In this document: positions 46,967 through 56,535 of the stretch, in pieces | Position numbering within the stretch: position 1 is the first letter of the stretch | Layout: every line of letters begins with the position of its first letter | The notes under the pieces: model-generated | The model's input: the letters and a program-made list of their open reading frames with translations, nothing else | Databases searched by the model: none | What the model was told of the DNA's origin: nothing | Assembly: GCA_002433485.1 (NCBI GenBank) | Contig: DJIF01000103.1 | Coordinates: 9,756-73,755 of the forward strand | DNA from: Deltaproteobacteria bacterium UBA6601 | Lineage (GTDB): Bacteria > Myxococcota_A > UBA796 > UBA9615 | Direction: 5' to 3' | DNA: 64,000 nucleotides | Position numbers and translations under genes: made by a program

Positions 46967-47863
46967 CTAGAGCTCGACTCGTTTGGCTTCATGGGCAGGG
47001 GGCGGAGCAGTTCTTTGAAGGATGGAGCGCAATACCTCTACCCCACGGGCAACTCGCGGCGCCGGCCGACTCAGGAAGCTGTTCGCATCCATGGCCCACA
47101 GGGATTGGAGGGATTGGAGACGCGGGCGGATGGGCGAGGCCGCCAGGGTCCGGGCAAATTCGAGGTTCTTGTCGAGTCCATAGCCGCACGCGCCGATGAT
47201 GATGACCTCCGGGTCCAGGGCAACCAGCTCGTCGGGAGTCATGCGCCCGCTGGGCGCCCCAGCTGTGCCCCGAACGTCAAAGCCGCCTGCTGCGGCCACC
47301 ATCTCCGGGACCCAGTGGCCGGCAAACCAGAACGGGTCGGGCCACTCAAGGATTGCGACTCGGCGCGTTCCGGGTCTGTCCCACGCGCCCATGCGGCGCC
47401 GCATATCCGCCTCTACCTGCGCCGCCTGATCGGGTACCTCGGCCGCCTGTGCGACCGTATGCAGATCGGCGATGATGCCGTTCAGGTCGTGTGCCTCCAG
47501 TGACAGCACCGGTGCATCACAGAGCTGGTCTGGAGTGAGCAGTGAGATGCTGTCTTCTACCGTCCGCTCGGTGACCGCACAGACCGCACAGACGCCCTGG
47601 GTCAATATGAGGTCGGGCTTTAGACTGGAGAGCAGCGGCCCATCGACTGCATAGATGGGCCGCCCTTCGAAGCTCGCTCGCCGCACCGCGTCATCGATCT
47701 CAGCAGGGCTGAGGCCGTGCTTCAGGATCGAAGAAGTCAGCCGCGGTCGCGCGGTCAGTTCGACAGGGTAGTCGCACTCGTGGCTGATGCCGACAATCTG
47801 TTCGCCGAGGCCCAGCGCAGCCGCGATCTCGGTGGCGCTGGGTAGCAAGCTTACGATGCGCAT
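46967..47863 (-). CDS. Cobalamin/iron-type periplasmic-binding-fold protein (BtuF-like)
   Basis: A 298-residue protein of the BtuF/TroA-like fold beginning MRIVSLLPSATEIAAALGLGEQIVGISHECDYP. It lacks a visible signal peptide, as do many of these 'cobalamin-binding' homologues. It has a CAVCAV motif and the FWFAGHWVPEMVAAAGG segment typical of this subgroup. Binding of corrinoids is inferred from family. No permease or ATPase of a BtuCD type is adjacent. Confidence 0.75.
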   Translation of the reverse strand: MRIVSLLPSATEIAAALGLGEQIVGISHECDYPVELTARPRLTSSILKHGLSPAEIDDAVRRASFEGRPIYAVDGPLLSSLKPDLILTQGVCAVCAVTERTVEDSISLLTPDQLCDAPVLSLEAHDLNGIIADLHTVAQAAEVPDQAAQVEADMRRRMGAWDRPGTRRVAILEWPDPFWFAGHWVPEMVAAAGGFDVRGTAGAPSGRMTPDELVALDPEVIIIGACGYGLDKNLEFARTLAASPIRPRLQSLQSLWAMDANSFLSRPAPRVARGVEVLRSILQRTAPPPAHEAKRVEL

Positions 47864-48317
47864 CTAATCTCCCCTTGAGTCAGCGCAGGATAGGCAACAT
47901 TGGCGAGCTTTCCCAATCTCCCGACCTAGCTGCGGGGCGCTGCGCTGGGCGATGCATGCTCTTCAGCGGGCTGCAAAATGCAGTAAGAGAGGTGGTTTGC
48001 CAGTGAATCAATGACCATCCTTATGGTCGGATGGATGTGGCACTCGTCGCAGGCCCTAGCGCTTGAATCTGCGCTGATGTTAAGGCCCAGCCCAGCAAGC
48101 GACCGCGGCTCTGGTCACCCCGATGCGCTGACTGAGTGGCTGGTCCGTGCTGCAGGTGGCTGTCGTCATAACAGATGCCTGGCCCCGGCTGTGCTGTGCC
48201 ACAGCTCTGTAATAGGAACAAACCGAGGATATGGTCTGCTGGGTTTCCTACAATCCGCACGGCGCAGATAATCTGCACTGACAACAGCTGCCACCGATCA
48301 GGAAGTGAGAGACCATC
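47864..48317. other. Intergenic region before the HTH protein gene
   Basis: 454 bp with no gene I can support. Short frames on both strands lack ribosome binding sites. It contains a perfect dyad near 48264 (listed separately). Confidence 0.4.
48264..48276. promoter_or_regulatory. Perfect 13-bp palindrome, possible operator
   Basis: GCAGATAATCTGC is a perfect inverted repeat of 6-base arms around one A. It lies 42 bp before the HTH-protein start, where a repressor binding site could sit. Confidence 0.3.
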
Positions 48318-48596
48318 TTGTCCGATTCCATCACCCCGGTGTTGCTGCCCGTTGAAGGTGCCGCTGGATTCCTTGGCTTGAGCGAGCGCAGCTGGTGCCC
48401 GCTGGCGCGCAACGCAGACCTGGAGGCGGCTGTTAAGCTGGGCTTTGAAGACCAGCTGTGGGCAGCAGCCGATGTGCAGCGAACCCAGATCGTACTCACC
48501 GGTCACAAGCAGTTGGCCTTTCGGCCGAGTGGCTTCGGCCGTTGCGGGCACCATCAGCCGAGCACCTCGGGTTCGCATCCGGAACTGCTCCTATGA
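48318..48596 (+). CDS. Small HTH (excisionase/AlpA-like) protein, possibly degenerate
   Basis: A 92-residue protein with TTG start. Residues ~7-55 (LLPVEGAAGFLGLSERSWCPL...AVKLGFEDQLWAAADVQ) follow the pattern of excisionase/AlpA-type winged helix DNA-binding domains, in which a helix-turn-helix is followed by a basic PAPVRLGRRVRW-like strand. Several basic residues of that pattern are missing, so DNA binding may be lost. The tail is Ser/Gly/His-rich. The stop overlaps the DUF4254 start by ATGA, so the two are coupled. Confidence 0.5.
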   Translation: MSDSITPVLLPVEGAAGFLGLSERSWCPLARNADLEAAVKLGFEDQLWAAADVQRTQIVLTGHKQLAFRPSGFGRCGHHQPSTSGSHPELLL

Positions 48597-49261
48597 CTGA
48601 CATAGTTCAGGTGCGCGCTGATCGCTGGCTCGATTCAATTGAGCTGGCCCACTCTTCAAATCTGCGCAGCAGGTTTGAGCTGGACTACAGCCCTGCCCAA
48701 GATCCATCGCAAGGACTCAAGTTTGTCGTCGAAACCCAGCACTTCTTTAACTGTGCGTTGTGGGCAGAGGAGGATCGTGCTCGCTCCAAAGTTCTCGGCG
48801 ATGCTCACCTGGCTCAGGTGAAGCGGCAAATTGATTCGTTGAACCAGCGGCGAAACGACTGGATAGAAGTGATTGACCGGTACTTTGCAGAACAGCTTGA
48901 AGAGCTGAGACCCCCTATTCGGGAGGGAGTGCGCCTGAACAGTGAGACTGTCGGGAGCATCGTAGACCGGCTGTCCATTTTAACCCTCAGGCGGTTTGCG
49001 CTTGAGCAATTGATCCAACAGCCCATCTCCAGGCAGGCCGTTCCGGAGTCAAGAGCGCGCCTTGAGCTGTGCGTTCAGCAGCACCAAATGCTAACCACCT
49101 GTCTGCGCGAATTGCTGCTTGATCTGCTGCAGGGTGCTCGGGTCCACTACAGCTTTCGTACCATGAAGCTCTACAACGATGAGCGGTTTAACCCGCATGT
49201 GGGGACAGGCACCGAGGCCCAGGTTGGCCAGCCCCTCGTTTCTACTCGGACCAACCCCTGA
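48593..49261 (+). CDS. DUF4254 family protein
   Basis: A 222-residue helical protein with the DUF4254 hallmarks: NCALWAEEDRARS, IDSLNQRRNDWIE, LNSETVGSIVDRLSIL and the C-terminal KLYNDERFNP. The family is cytoplasmic, of unknown function, and often near glycosyltransferase or cell-envelope genes. The start at ATG 48593 overlaps the stop of the HTH gene. About 165 bp to the next convergent gene contain no clear terminator. Confidence 0.82.
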   Translation: MTDIVQVRADRWLDSIELAHSSNLRSRFELDYSPAQDPSQGLKFVVETQHFFNCALWAEEDRARSKVLGDAHLAQVKRQIDSLNQRRNDWIEVIDRYFAEQLEELRPPIREGVRLNSETVGSIVDRLSILTLRRFALEQLIQQPISRQAVPESRARLELCVQQHQMLTTCLRELLLDLLQGARVHYSFRTMKLYNDERFNPHVGTGTEAQVGQPLVSTRTNP

Positions 49262-49428
49262 CCTTTTTTGCTTTGTTCCGGGGCGGTTTGGCTGTCTGGA
49301 TGATGCGGTGCAACATCTATAAATAAGAGCCTCGAGTTGGGGCGGCTTGAGGCCGAAGACTTCAGGTCCTCGGGTTAGGTCGTCAGGCTCCCTCTGCACA
49401 AATGAAGCAGCCCCGCAGCCTTCCTGCT

Positions 49429-52287
49429 CTAGTCTTGCGTTCCTTGCGTTACCGTCATCGCCTTTTGCACCACAAGCTCGCCAGCCGCAGCCCCGGCGAA
49501 CCGTCCCAGTTGATCATCGGGCCACACGTGGATGCCGCCCCATAGCCGTGATTGCCCCGCCTCGTCTGCAGCATCGAAGTAGGTTGCCCACTGCAGGCGG
49601 GTCTCCACACTTGGTCCTTGCTCGAACTTCAGGTAGCCGTTCTGCGGAGCGACAAACTCGTGGAGTCCACCTGGGAAAAATTCTGAACCGGTATATGCCG
49701 CCATTACAGTCGCCGCCGAGCGGCTGAAGGTACTGTGCCCTGATACGAAGCCCGGGAACGCCGGGGTGACGAAAGTTCGGCGCTGGTAGGGAATCCAGTC
49801 ACGTGCTCGAATCCATTGGAGCGGTGTGTGGTCGTTGAGTCGGTCGCCGGGCTCGCCAGGCCAACTCCAGACGGCCACTTCACCCACATACCAACGAAGC
49901 TGTTCATGGCGCTCCCCAGGGGCGCTGCTCTCTGCAGTAATTAGCTCGGTCACACCGTCCACCAGAGGCAAACCATCGAGGTGGTAGGAAGGCCCCTCAG
50001 GATTGCTGCGCTGCCCGTTGTCTGCCATCCATCGAATGAGGGTTATGGGGCGGGCACCGATTGTCTCCCGCTTCAATTCCCAGGCAGCAATGGCGGCATC
50101 GTGTACCGCCGCAGCAACGCTGAAGGTAAAGCCAACATCCCAGGCCAGGCGGTCCACGGCCGACCCCTGCCCCCACGGAGTGAGGGCGTCAGGCTCGATT
50201 CGGTCGCTTATTTCCTGAGTTAACTTCACCCAGTGTCCGGGTGGAGTCTCTGAGGTTGGTCCATCAGCCCACATCTCGGCGACAACACGAGTGAAGTCCC
50301 CACGCTTTACGAGATTTTCCTCGTAGGCCTCGCCGCTGACCGGGTTTACGGAATAACCGCCCCCATCGTTGGTTCCCAGGGTGTTGTTCCCTCGGCTACC
50401 GGGTCCTACGTCAATCATGACCCCGTCGTCCACATCCAACTCCGCGGTCTTGATCAGGACTTCAATCACCCAGTCCGCCATGTCCGCAGCGGAAGCCAGA
50501 GGAGGCCCATCGCCCAGGTCGGAATAGAGCCCTGTCTCTGCATCCCGCTCGAGGGCAAAGGGCTCTACATTGCGCCACTGAGGACCAATGTACGGCTGAA
50601 CGGAGTCTTCAAGGACAAGCCCATTTTGCGTCTGTGCGGTGCCGAGGTTGAGCTGCTGCCAGAGGTTTACGTCCTCGACGTTTGTCCCGGGTCGGTCGAT
50701 GACCATGACAGGATTGGCAGGGACCCAATCGGTGGTGTCCTCATAAGCCTCGGTTTCGTTTGCACCATCATCCAGGAAGCGCGCGATGACCGCTGCTCCG
50801 ATGCGATTACCTACCGCGATGGGGTCATCTCCCTCTACTCGGCCCTCAGCTGGGTCGAGGTTCAGGATGTCCATAAACCGGTCGTAACAGTCGAGAGAGG
50901 TCGGCCCGCCAATCGCATTCTGAAAGCGATGTTGGAGCAGACGAAGTGCTGCATAGGAGATCGCTGTCTCCCGGTCCTGGCCACTCCCAGCGACCGACTC
51001 CTGATGCACATATCCTTCGATCTCAGGGTCGTAGGCCGCCCAGGCATCGAACAACGCGATGGCGAGATGGTGCAGATTTCGAGCATGGACAGGTGGGTGG
51101 GGAATGTCGCGCCGAATGCTATCAAGCGCCTGTTCGATCCAACGTCGAGCAATGCTTCCGTCCGGCACTCGATCGATCGCCGCTTCAGGGCACTCCGTTG
51201 TGCCTGGCCCGGGCCCATCGGGGAAGGTGTAACTGGAAACCGCAGTCGGACTGCTGACCACACCGTTGTCGAGGGCTGGGGAGAGCACGGAACCTCCCAC
51301 TCCCCACAGGCCTCCAGCTCCATCAAGCCAGATCGCATGAACTGACTGGGGAGAATCCGCCTGGAGTGGAACAACCTCCCAATCACTGGTTGGCCTGGTC
51401 TTTCGGGCGGAGTATCCGCCTGCTCCAGCGACGTAGACGCTGCCATCCGAGTCCATAGCCACGCCCTGCAAGAGCGGTGCTCCCACCGGCGTATCCAGGC
51501 TGAAGCCCTGCTCGAGGCCTCCTCGCAGCACCAAGCCGTCGTTGCCGCCGCCCACAATGACGACCTCTTCATCGTTGCCGGTGACTGTAAAGAGTTGCTC
51601 GCTTGTGGGAGTTGAGACCAGGCTCAGTTCGGCGCCATTCCAGTGCAATACGACGCCCAAGCCGCCGCAGAACCACACATCATCCGAAGCGCGCCCCCAC
51701 ACCTTGAAAAGGGCTGGCATCTCACCCGCTGCTGTTCGTGGCAGGCCGTCGGGCAGCGCAATTGATGTCCAAGAAGTTCCGTCAAACCTCCAGACGAAGC
51801 CAGCTCGTCCGGCGAATCCTCCAACAGCCCAGAGGTCTTCTGGAGTAGCTCCCCACACGCCATACACCGTATTGCCGAAGAATTCGGGGGTCGCTGTGCG
51901 TTCCACCACTCCGCCGTCAATTCGCAGCACCGTCGCGCCGCCGCCCCCTACAAAAGTCGGACCATCTTCGAATACGTGTACCCACCACATGGCATGCAGC
52001 TGGCCAGAGGAAATTGAGTTCCAGTCCGCCCCGTTCCAGTGAAGTAACGAAGCAGGTTCTAAGAGAGCCCGCTGAGCCCCAACCACCCAGACATCATCAG
52101 GGCCGCTTCCACCTACCGAAAGAAAAGCAGCCTCTTCAAAGTCGACCGCCAGGCTGGTTTCGGGCATGGGCGGGCTGCAGGCAGCAAGCCCCAGCATCAA
52201 GAGCACAGGCAAGATTTGGCACAGCCGAATGGACCTTGTGGCGACCAGCGCGCCTCCTTGAATGACGAAGAGTCGAGACATTTGCAT
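49429..52287 (-). CDS. Lipoprotein with beta-propeller and vanadium-dependent haloperoxidase domain
   Basis: A 952-residue lipoprotein (Cys37 after LGLAA). Residues ~45-350 hold repeated blades of the form DDVWVVG, DLWAVGG, DVWFCGG, GLWGVGG, suggesting a beta-propeller. Residues ~375-950 form a PAP2/vanadium-haloperoxidase domain with all vanadate-site motifs: KRETIGARP (739-747), FVSGHST with His851, and SRLWGGIHVWPD (913-924). It may halogenate or oxidise extracellular compounds with H2O2, or act as a phosphatase of the same fold. The N-terminal propeller fusion is uncommon. Confidence 0.84.
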   Translation of the reverse strand: MQMSRLFVIQGGALVATRSIRLCQILPVLLMLGLAACSPPMPETSLAVDFEEAAFLSVGGSGPDDVWVVGAQRALLEPASLLHWNGADWNSISSGQLHAMWWVHVFEDGPTFVGGGGATVLRIDGGVVERTATPEFFGNTVYGVWGATPEDLWAVGGFAGRAGFVWRFDGTSWTSIALPDGLPRTAAGEMPALFKVWGRASDDVWFCGGLGVVLHWNGAELSLVSTPTSEQLFTVTGNDEEVVIVGGGNDGLVLRGGLEQGFSLDTPVGAPLLQGVAMDSDGSVYVAGAGGYSARKTRPTSDWEVVPLQADSPQSVHAIWLDGAGGLWGVGGSVLSPALDNGVVSSPTAVSSYTFPDGPGPGTTECPEAAIDRVPDGSIARRWIEQALDSIRRDIPHPPVHARNLHHLAIALFDAWAAYDPEIEGYVHQESVAGSGQDRETAISYAALRLLQHRFQNAIGGPTSLDCYDRFMDILNLDPAEGRVEGDDPIAVGNRIGAAVIARFLDDGANETEAYEDTTDWVPANPVMVIDRPGTNVEDVNLWQQLNLGTAQTQNGLVLEDSVQPYIGPQWRNVEPFALERDAETGLYSDLGDGPPLASAADMADWVIEVLIKTAELDVDDGVMIDVGPGSRGNNTLGTNDGGGYSVNPVSGEAYEENLVKRGDFTRVVAEMWADGPTSETPPGHWVKLTQEISDRIEPDALTPWGQGSAVDRLAWDVGFTFSVAAAVHDAAIAAWELKRETIGARPITLIRWMADNGQRSNPEGPSYHLDGLPLVDGVTELITAESSAPGERHEQLRWYVGEVAVWSWPGEPGDRLNDHTPLQWIRARDWIPYQRRTFVTPAFPGFVSGHSTFSRSAATVMAAYTGSEFFPGGLHEFVAPQNGYLKFEQGPSVETRLQWATYFDAADEAGQSRLWGGIHVWPDDQLGRFAGAAAGELVVQKAMTVTQGTQD

Positions 52288-52290
52288 AGA

Positions 52291-52779
52291 CTAAAACGCT
52301 CCTTCGGCAAGCTGGGTAACTGCGGTCTCAGATGCAGATCGTCCGCAGGCATCCGCAATCATCGCAACGATCTCCACCTCGACCCCCTCAGCTTCGGAGG
52401 GCTCAACGGTCGATAGAATTCCAGGGTCCCCGACACGCTCGTACAAGCCATCGGCGACTGCGCTCATCGTCCGAGGTCGTGCTTCAAAACCACCACTTAG
52501 GCTCCCGTCAGACGAAGCAAACGTATAGGTCAAAAGGGGTAGTGTCTCATCCAGTTGGTCCTCTGGCCCGCCGTACAGCCCATGGGCTCGCAGGCTGGCA
52601 TAGATGTGCAGACCACCTTGGGGACCAAATTCAAAACCTGTCAGGGGGCCAATGGCTTCAAAGTCAATGCGTCCGGTACCCACTTCAAGGCTGGGCTCTA
52701 CATCGGCCAAGTTGTGGCAGATCTGGCTCAAATTCGGGTCGCAACCGAGCAGCAAAAAAATCGGTAGAAGCAGGCGCAC
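52291..52779 (-). CDS. Hypothetical lipoprotein
   Basis: About 162 residues starting at GTG 52779, with AGGA 8-9 bases upstream. A short signal peptide ends LLLPIFLLLGC. The mature part is acidic with a beta-like C-terminal half; no family recognised. A reading up to 52902 exists but would put about 40 unlikely residues before the signal peptide. It lies three bases upstream of the haloperoxidase-like gene on the same strand, so the two are probably co-transcribed. Confidence 0.58.
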   Translation of the reverse strand: MRLLLPIFLLLGCDPNLSQICHNLADVEPSLEVGTGRIDFEAIGPLTGFEFGPQGGLHIYASLRAHGLYGGPEDQLDETLPLLTYTFASSDGSLSGGFEARPRTMSAVADGLYERVGDPGILSTVEPSEAEGVEVEIVAMIADACGRSASETAVTQLAEGAF

Positions 52780-52902
52780 AGCCGATCCTAACAGGAGCGT
52801 CACTGGTCCGATCAAACCAGTGCCGTCGGTGTTGCCGGTTGTCATCATGGGTCTGGCAGCCAGAGATGCCGCACCCGACAGCATGAAGAGATGGATTCGC
52901 AC

Positions 52903-53329
52903 ATAGACAAGTGCCTAGCAATCATCATTCCAACAGGGGAGGGCTCTTTTTTCCGCTACCCAAGGGGACTCCATAGAGGCCAGACCCGAGCCAACAGTGA
53001 TGGCTACTTGAGAGGCTCTGGAATAAGCAGCTTCCCCACGGTCATTGAGCCAATCCACGCGTAGGCCGATTCGCCAGGAGGCGCCGACCTGGAGCCCATG
53101 GCCCGTCTGACGAGGGCCCGTGATGGATGCCATCGATGTCTCAGGCCATTGCTTGCCTCGGCAAAAGGGAACTGCGAACGAGGGATCTGGTGATTCTGTG
53201 CGGTCTTCCGGCCCCAATTGTTCAGGTTTACGACAACCGGTTCTACAGTGGCACTCGGTGGATCGACCCGATGACCCGCGATATGCTGCATGGGGTGGGA
53301 GCTGTTGCCGGCCTCCCCAGAGGACTTTG
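52903..53329. other. Intergenic region without a supported gene
   Basis: Frames on both strands are open for up to ~100 residues (for example minus strand 52915-53217), but none has a recognisable domain or ribosome binding site. The minus-strand segment has an alternating pattern (WRIGLRVDWLND) that could be a remnant of a beta-rich protein. Confidence 0.35.
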
Positions 53330-54043
53330 TTGCGCTCTATCGTCCCTTTCCTTGCCGCGCTTCTGTTCGTCTCCTCGGCGACCGCGTCCCAACTGGAGGT
53401 CGGGTCCGAAGCGCTGGCTTTGGCCGCGCAGCAGACGATCCAGTCGTACTGCGCGGACGCCGCAGGAGACGACGTGACGCTGGCCGCTGAATCGGTCGCC
53501 CTGGTGAGTGCGTTGTGGGCGCAGGTTTCTGCTGCCGCCGATGCAGGGGGCGAGCCCTACCTCCTGTATTGGCGCGGTTTGCTGGGTGAGTGCTTGAAGC
53601 AGTCGGAGAAGGCCGAGGAGGACCTGCAGAGGTTCATTGCCAATGCGGCGGATACTCAGGCCCTTGCATCATTGGTGCGAGATGCGTCGCGACGTCTGAA
53701 ACGGCTGCAGCGGAATGCAGGCGTGTTGTCGCCGAGGCCCGCACCGGTCCCGCCCGAGTCGGTGGTGCTGCTGGGCGTTGGAGGAGCGATGGCCGCGGTT
53801 GGGTTTGGCCTGGCAGCTGGTGCCTATGCTGAAGGAAGCCAACTCTTCCCTGGACTGAGCAACCTCGAGACCTACGATGCCAACATTGACTCTTACCGGC
53901 AGAACTGGACTGCAGAGCGGGTTGGAATAGCCATTGGGGCCAGCGGCGTTGCGATGCTTACAGCGGGGTTGGTGCGCTTGCTGGTGGAGCGCGCGAACGA
54001 GAGCAGCGTCGCGAAGGCTAGAACAAAGAGGCGGCGTCCATGA
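53330..54043 (+). CDS. Exported hypothetical protein
   Basis: A 237-residue protein with a TTG start preceded by AGAGGA. The signal peptide is LRSIVPFLAALLFVSSATA, with predicted cleavage after ATA. The mature part is helical with a few Cys, possibly repeat-like (residues ~55-130, LLGECLKQSEKAEEDLQRFI), then two membrane segments (about 142-162 and 195-215). No family recognised. It overlaps the next small lipoprotein gene by 4 bp. A much longer reading from 53120 lacks sense before the signal peptide. Confidence 0.6.
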   Translation: MRSIVPFLAALLFVSSATASQLEVGSEALALAAQQTIQSYCADAAGDDVTLAAESVALVSALWAQVSAAADAGGEPYLLYWRGLLGECLKQSEKAEEDLQRFIANAADTQALASLVRDASRRLKRLQRNAGVLSPRPAPVPPESVVLLGVGGAMAAVGFGLAAGAYAEGSQLFPGLSNLETYDANIDSYRQNWTAERVGIAIGASGVAMLTAGLVRLLVERANESSVAKARTKRRRP

Positions 54044-54324
54044 TGGTGGCTCTACGTGCCCTCGCCGTCCTATGGCTGCTGTGCGCCGGAGGCTGTTTGG
54101 CTGACCCCCCCGGTCGACCTGAGCAGCCTGTGGGAGCGTCGGCTAACGATGACGATGTGGGGGATGATGATGACTCGGGAATTGATTCACCGAGTCCACT
54201 CTGCACCGACACCTGTGAGTTCGTTGCGGACGGTAACTGCGACGATGGCGGACCTGAGTCCGATTTCGACGTCTGCGATTATGGAACAGACTGCTCTGAC
54301 TGTGGGCCTCGCCCGCCCCAGTGA
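54040..54324 (+). CDS. Small lipoprotein with LNR-like cysteine motif
   Basis: A 94-residue lipoprotein (Cys after LLCAGG) with an Asp-rich linker (DDDVGDDDDSG). The C-terminal cysteine module CTDTCEFVADGNCDDGG...CDYGTDCSDCG resembles the Ca2+-binding LNR-like modules found in many secreted proteins. It probably sits on the cell surface. Its ATG overlaps the stop of the preceding gene by 4 bp. Confidence 0.68.
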   Translation: MMVALRALAVLWLLCAGGCLADPPGRPEQPVGASANDDDVGDDDDSGIDSPSPLCTDTCEFVADGNCDDGGPESDFDVCDYGTDCSDCGPRPPQ

Positions 54325-54465
54325 TGTTGCGCTGCCAGCATGAGTGAAGGTGACGGCGGTGCTATGGGGACAGCGCCTGGAAGAGGAGCGGGCCTACCTG
54401 AGCAGGGCCGCGCTGGCCCCCGCTGGCAGGCCATGCTAGGACCCTTCCCAGCTTAGGAAGTGACT

Positions 54466-55965
54466 ATGTGTGGGATCGTTGGGATTGCAGGCACGGAATC
54501 CGTCAATACGCGAATTTACGACAGCCTGACGGTGCTTCAGCACCGTGGCCAGGATGCCGCCGGCATTGCTACCACTGAGGGCGGAAGGATCTTTCTCCGC
54601 AAAGAGAATGGTCTGGTCAAGGACGTCTTTCGGACGCGGCACATGCGAGAACTCGCGGGCAATCTGGGCATTGGCCATGTCCGTTATCCCACTGCTGGAA
54701 CTGCCAGTGCTCACGAAGCCCAGCCTCTTTACGTCAATTCACCCTACGGGATTGCGCTGGGACACAACGGCAACTTAACGAACGCGGCCAAACTCAAGGC
54801 GGAACTGTTCGAACAAGACCGGCGCCACCTTAATACGCGCTCGGACTCGGAAGTCCTGCTCAACGTGTTTGCCCACGAACTGGCAAAACAGAACATAGAG
54901 CGTCTGGACGCGAGCCACATCTTCAATGCGATCGCTGCGCTTCATCAACGTTGTGATGGAGCCTATGCCACGGTCGCTATGATTCCAGGCTTTGGCCTCA
55001 TCGCATTCCGGGGTGAACATGGCATCCGTCCGCTCTGCTACGGATACCGCGAGACGCCCGAGGGCCGCGAATTCATGGTCGCCTCAGAGTCTGTGGCTAT
55101 TCAAGCCTCTGGTTTCACGTTTTCCGCTGACGTTCGACCAGGTGAAGCCGTCGTTTTTGATGTCCGAGATCGTGTTCTGCACACCCGTCAGGTGAGTGCT
55201 CGAGCACAGCACAGTCCCTGCCTCTTCGAGTTTGTCTATCTCGCGCGACCCGACTCCATTATGGACGGTATCTCCGTCTACAAGAGCCGGCTCCGGATGG
55301 GCGATGCATTGGCACGCAAGATCCTTAAGCTCCGCCCTCAACATAAAATCGATGTGGTGATCCCGGTCCCAGACACCAGCAGGACCGCGGCTCTGCAGGT
55401 CGCCTACCATCTCGGTGTTAAGTTGCGCGAGGGGTTCATAAAGAATCGCTACATCGGCCGGACCTTCATCATGCCGGGCCAGGCCGTCCGCAAGAAATCG
55501 GTCCGCCAAAAGCTCAATCCGATTTCGCTGGAGTTCCGCGACAAACATGTCTTATTGGTCGACGATTCCATCGTTCGGGGCACGACCTGCAGTGAGATTA
55601 TTCGCATGGCCCGCGATGCCGGCGCGGAGACGGTTTCCTTTGCTTCGGCGGCGCCTCCAGTTCGTTATCCCAATGTCTACGGCATCGATATGCCCGCAGC
55701 CAAAGAGCTCATCGCGCACGACCGCACCGTCGAGGAAATCCAGGATGCCATCGGTGCAGACTGGCTGATCTACCAGGATCTGGAGGACCTCGTCGCTGCT
55801 GCACGCGATGGAAATCCAGACATCACAGTCTATGAAGACTCGGTGTTCTCAGGCCGCTACGTGACTGGTGACTTGAGCGACGGCTACCTACAGAGCCTCG
55901 AAGCAAGCCGCAATGATGCTACTAAGACCCATCGAGACGCAGTCCATCTGGAAGAGGACGCTTGA
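54466..55965 (+). CDS. purF: Amidophosphoribosyltransferase
   Basis: A 499-residue enzyme for the first committed step of purine synthesis, forming phosphoribosylamine from PRPP and glutamine. The glutaminase nucleophile is the Cys directly after the start Met (MCGIVGIAG). The PRPP loop is [16 protein letters not shown]. The start is ATG 54466 with AGGAAG upstream; the in-frame GTG 54460 would mask the nucleophile. It stands alone here. A hairpin 51 bp after the stop may terminate it. Confidence 0.94.
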   Translation: MCGIVGIAGTESVNTRIYDSLTVLQHRGQDAAGIATTEGGRIFLRKENGLVKDVFRTRHMRELAGNLGIGHVRYPTAGTASAHEAQPLYVNSPYGIALGHNGNLTNAAKLKAELFEQDRRHLNTRSDSEVLLNVFAHELAKQNIERLDASHIFNAIAALHQRCDGAYATVAMIPGFGLIAFRGEHGIRPLCYGYRETPEGREFMVASESVAIQASGFTFSADVRPGEAVVFDVRDRVLHTRQVSARAQHSPCLFEFVYLARPDSIMDGISVYKSRLRMGDALARKILKLRPQHKIDVVIPVPDTSRTAALQVAYHLGVKLREGFIKNRYIGRTFIMPGQAVRKKSVRQKLNPISLEFRDKHVLLVDDSIVRGTTCSEIIRMARDAGAETVSFASAAPPVRYPNVYGIDMPAAKELIAHDRTVEEIQDAIGADWLIYQDLEDLVAAARDGNPDITVYEDSVFSGRYVTGDLSDGYLQSLEASRNDATKTHRDAVHLEEDA

Positions 55966-56015
55966 GCCCGTCTGCCACCGGCACCGAGTTCACTCGAGTT
56001 GGCTGGTGTGCTGTG

Positions 56016-56040
56016 CTTCTGGGGGCATGAGCCCCAGAAG
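56016..56040 (+). terminator. Hairpin downstream of purF
   Basis: CTTCTGGGG (56016-56024) pairs perfectly with CCCCAGAAG (56032-56040) around a 7-base loop, 51 bp after the purF stop. No T-run follows, so it is a hairpin-only or Rho-assisted terminator at best. Confidence 0.45.
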
Positions 56041-56050
56041 GGGAGCCACT

Positions 56051-56149
56051 ATGGTTCTCGGTAAGCGAACCGACGGCGCGCACCGCAACTACGACGGCCT
56101 GATGGGCGAAGTGAAGATCTGGGACCCTGGGACCAGGCTCTTATCGTAG
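56051..56149 (+). pseudogene. Gene fragment encoding the end of a LamG/concanavalin-like domain
   Basis: An ATG with a good ribosome binding site (GGGGAG five bases before it) opens 32 residues ending in NYDGLMGEVKIWDPG. This is the typical last strand pair of LamG-like lectin domains (usual form ..FDGLIDEVRIYDRALS). Only the end of the domain remains, so it is probably debris of a larger surface protein gene. Confidence 0.4.
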
Positions 56150-56279
56150 AGCAGGCTCAGGTGGTGTACCCATTCCGGTGGCTTTGCCAGGCTCATGGCT
56201 AAGGCATTGGTCCATTAGGCAGCATCGCGTTCTTCGCGGTCTGTTGTCTTTAGTAGGCGTTGATGCTGGATTCCTTGTA

Positions 56280-56327
56280 GAAGGCGCCCTCTTGAGTTTT
56301 TTGAGCACAAAGGTCAAGGGCGCCTTC
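56280..56327. repeat. 11-bp perfect inverted repeat (strong hairpin)
   Basis: GAAGGCGCCCT (56280-56290) and AGGGCGCCTTC (56317-56327) are perfect complements separated by 26 bases that include six T. It could be a terminator, a transposon end or part of an RNA. It lies in gene-poor debris between purF and the third MopE/fibrinogen-like gene. Confidence 0.75.
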
Positions 56328-56535
56328 GTAGCAGGGGGCCTCATATTGATGCTCTGCTTCCGAGCAAGGATTCGGTACCTTAACTCCGAGCTCCCATCCG
56401 ACCTTGCGCTGCGCAATGCCTGCGCTTCATTTCCACCCTTTGTCTCTAACGCCGGGCAGTTCGAACATTTCCCCGAGGGTAGCTATAGGAGCTGCTGCCT
56501 GGCCGAGGTCAACATCTATGGGGAGTGCACCGTTG

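Noticed and set aside
48021..48578. Minus-strand frame of 185 codons before the DUF4254 gene
   Set aside because: No ribosome binding site, low-complexity composition, and it overlaps the HTH gene, which has better support.
53120..53329. Upstream extension of the exported protein starting at 53120
   Set aside because: The extra 70 residues look random and precede a clear signal peptide with its own ribosome binding site.
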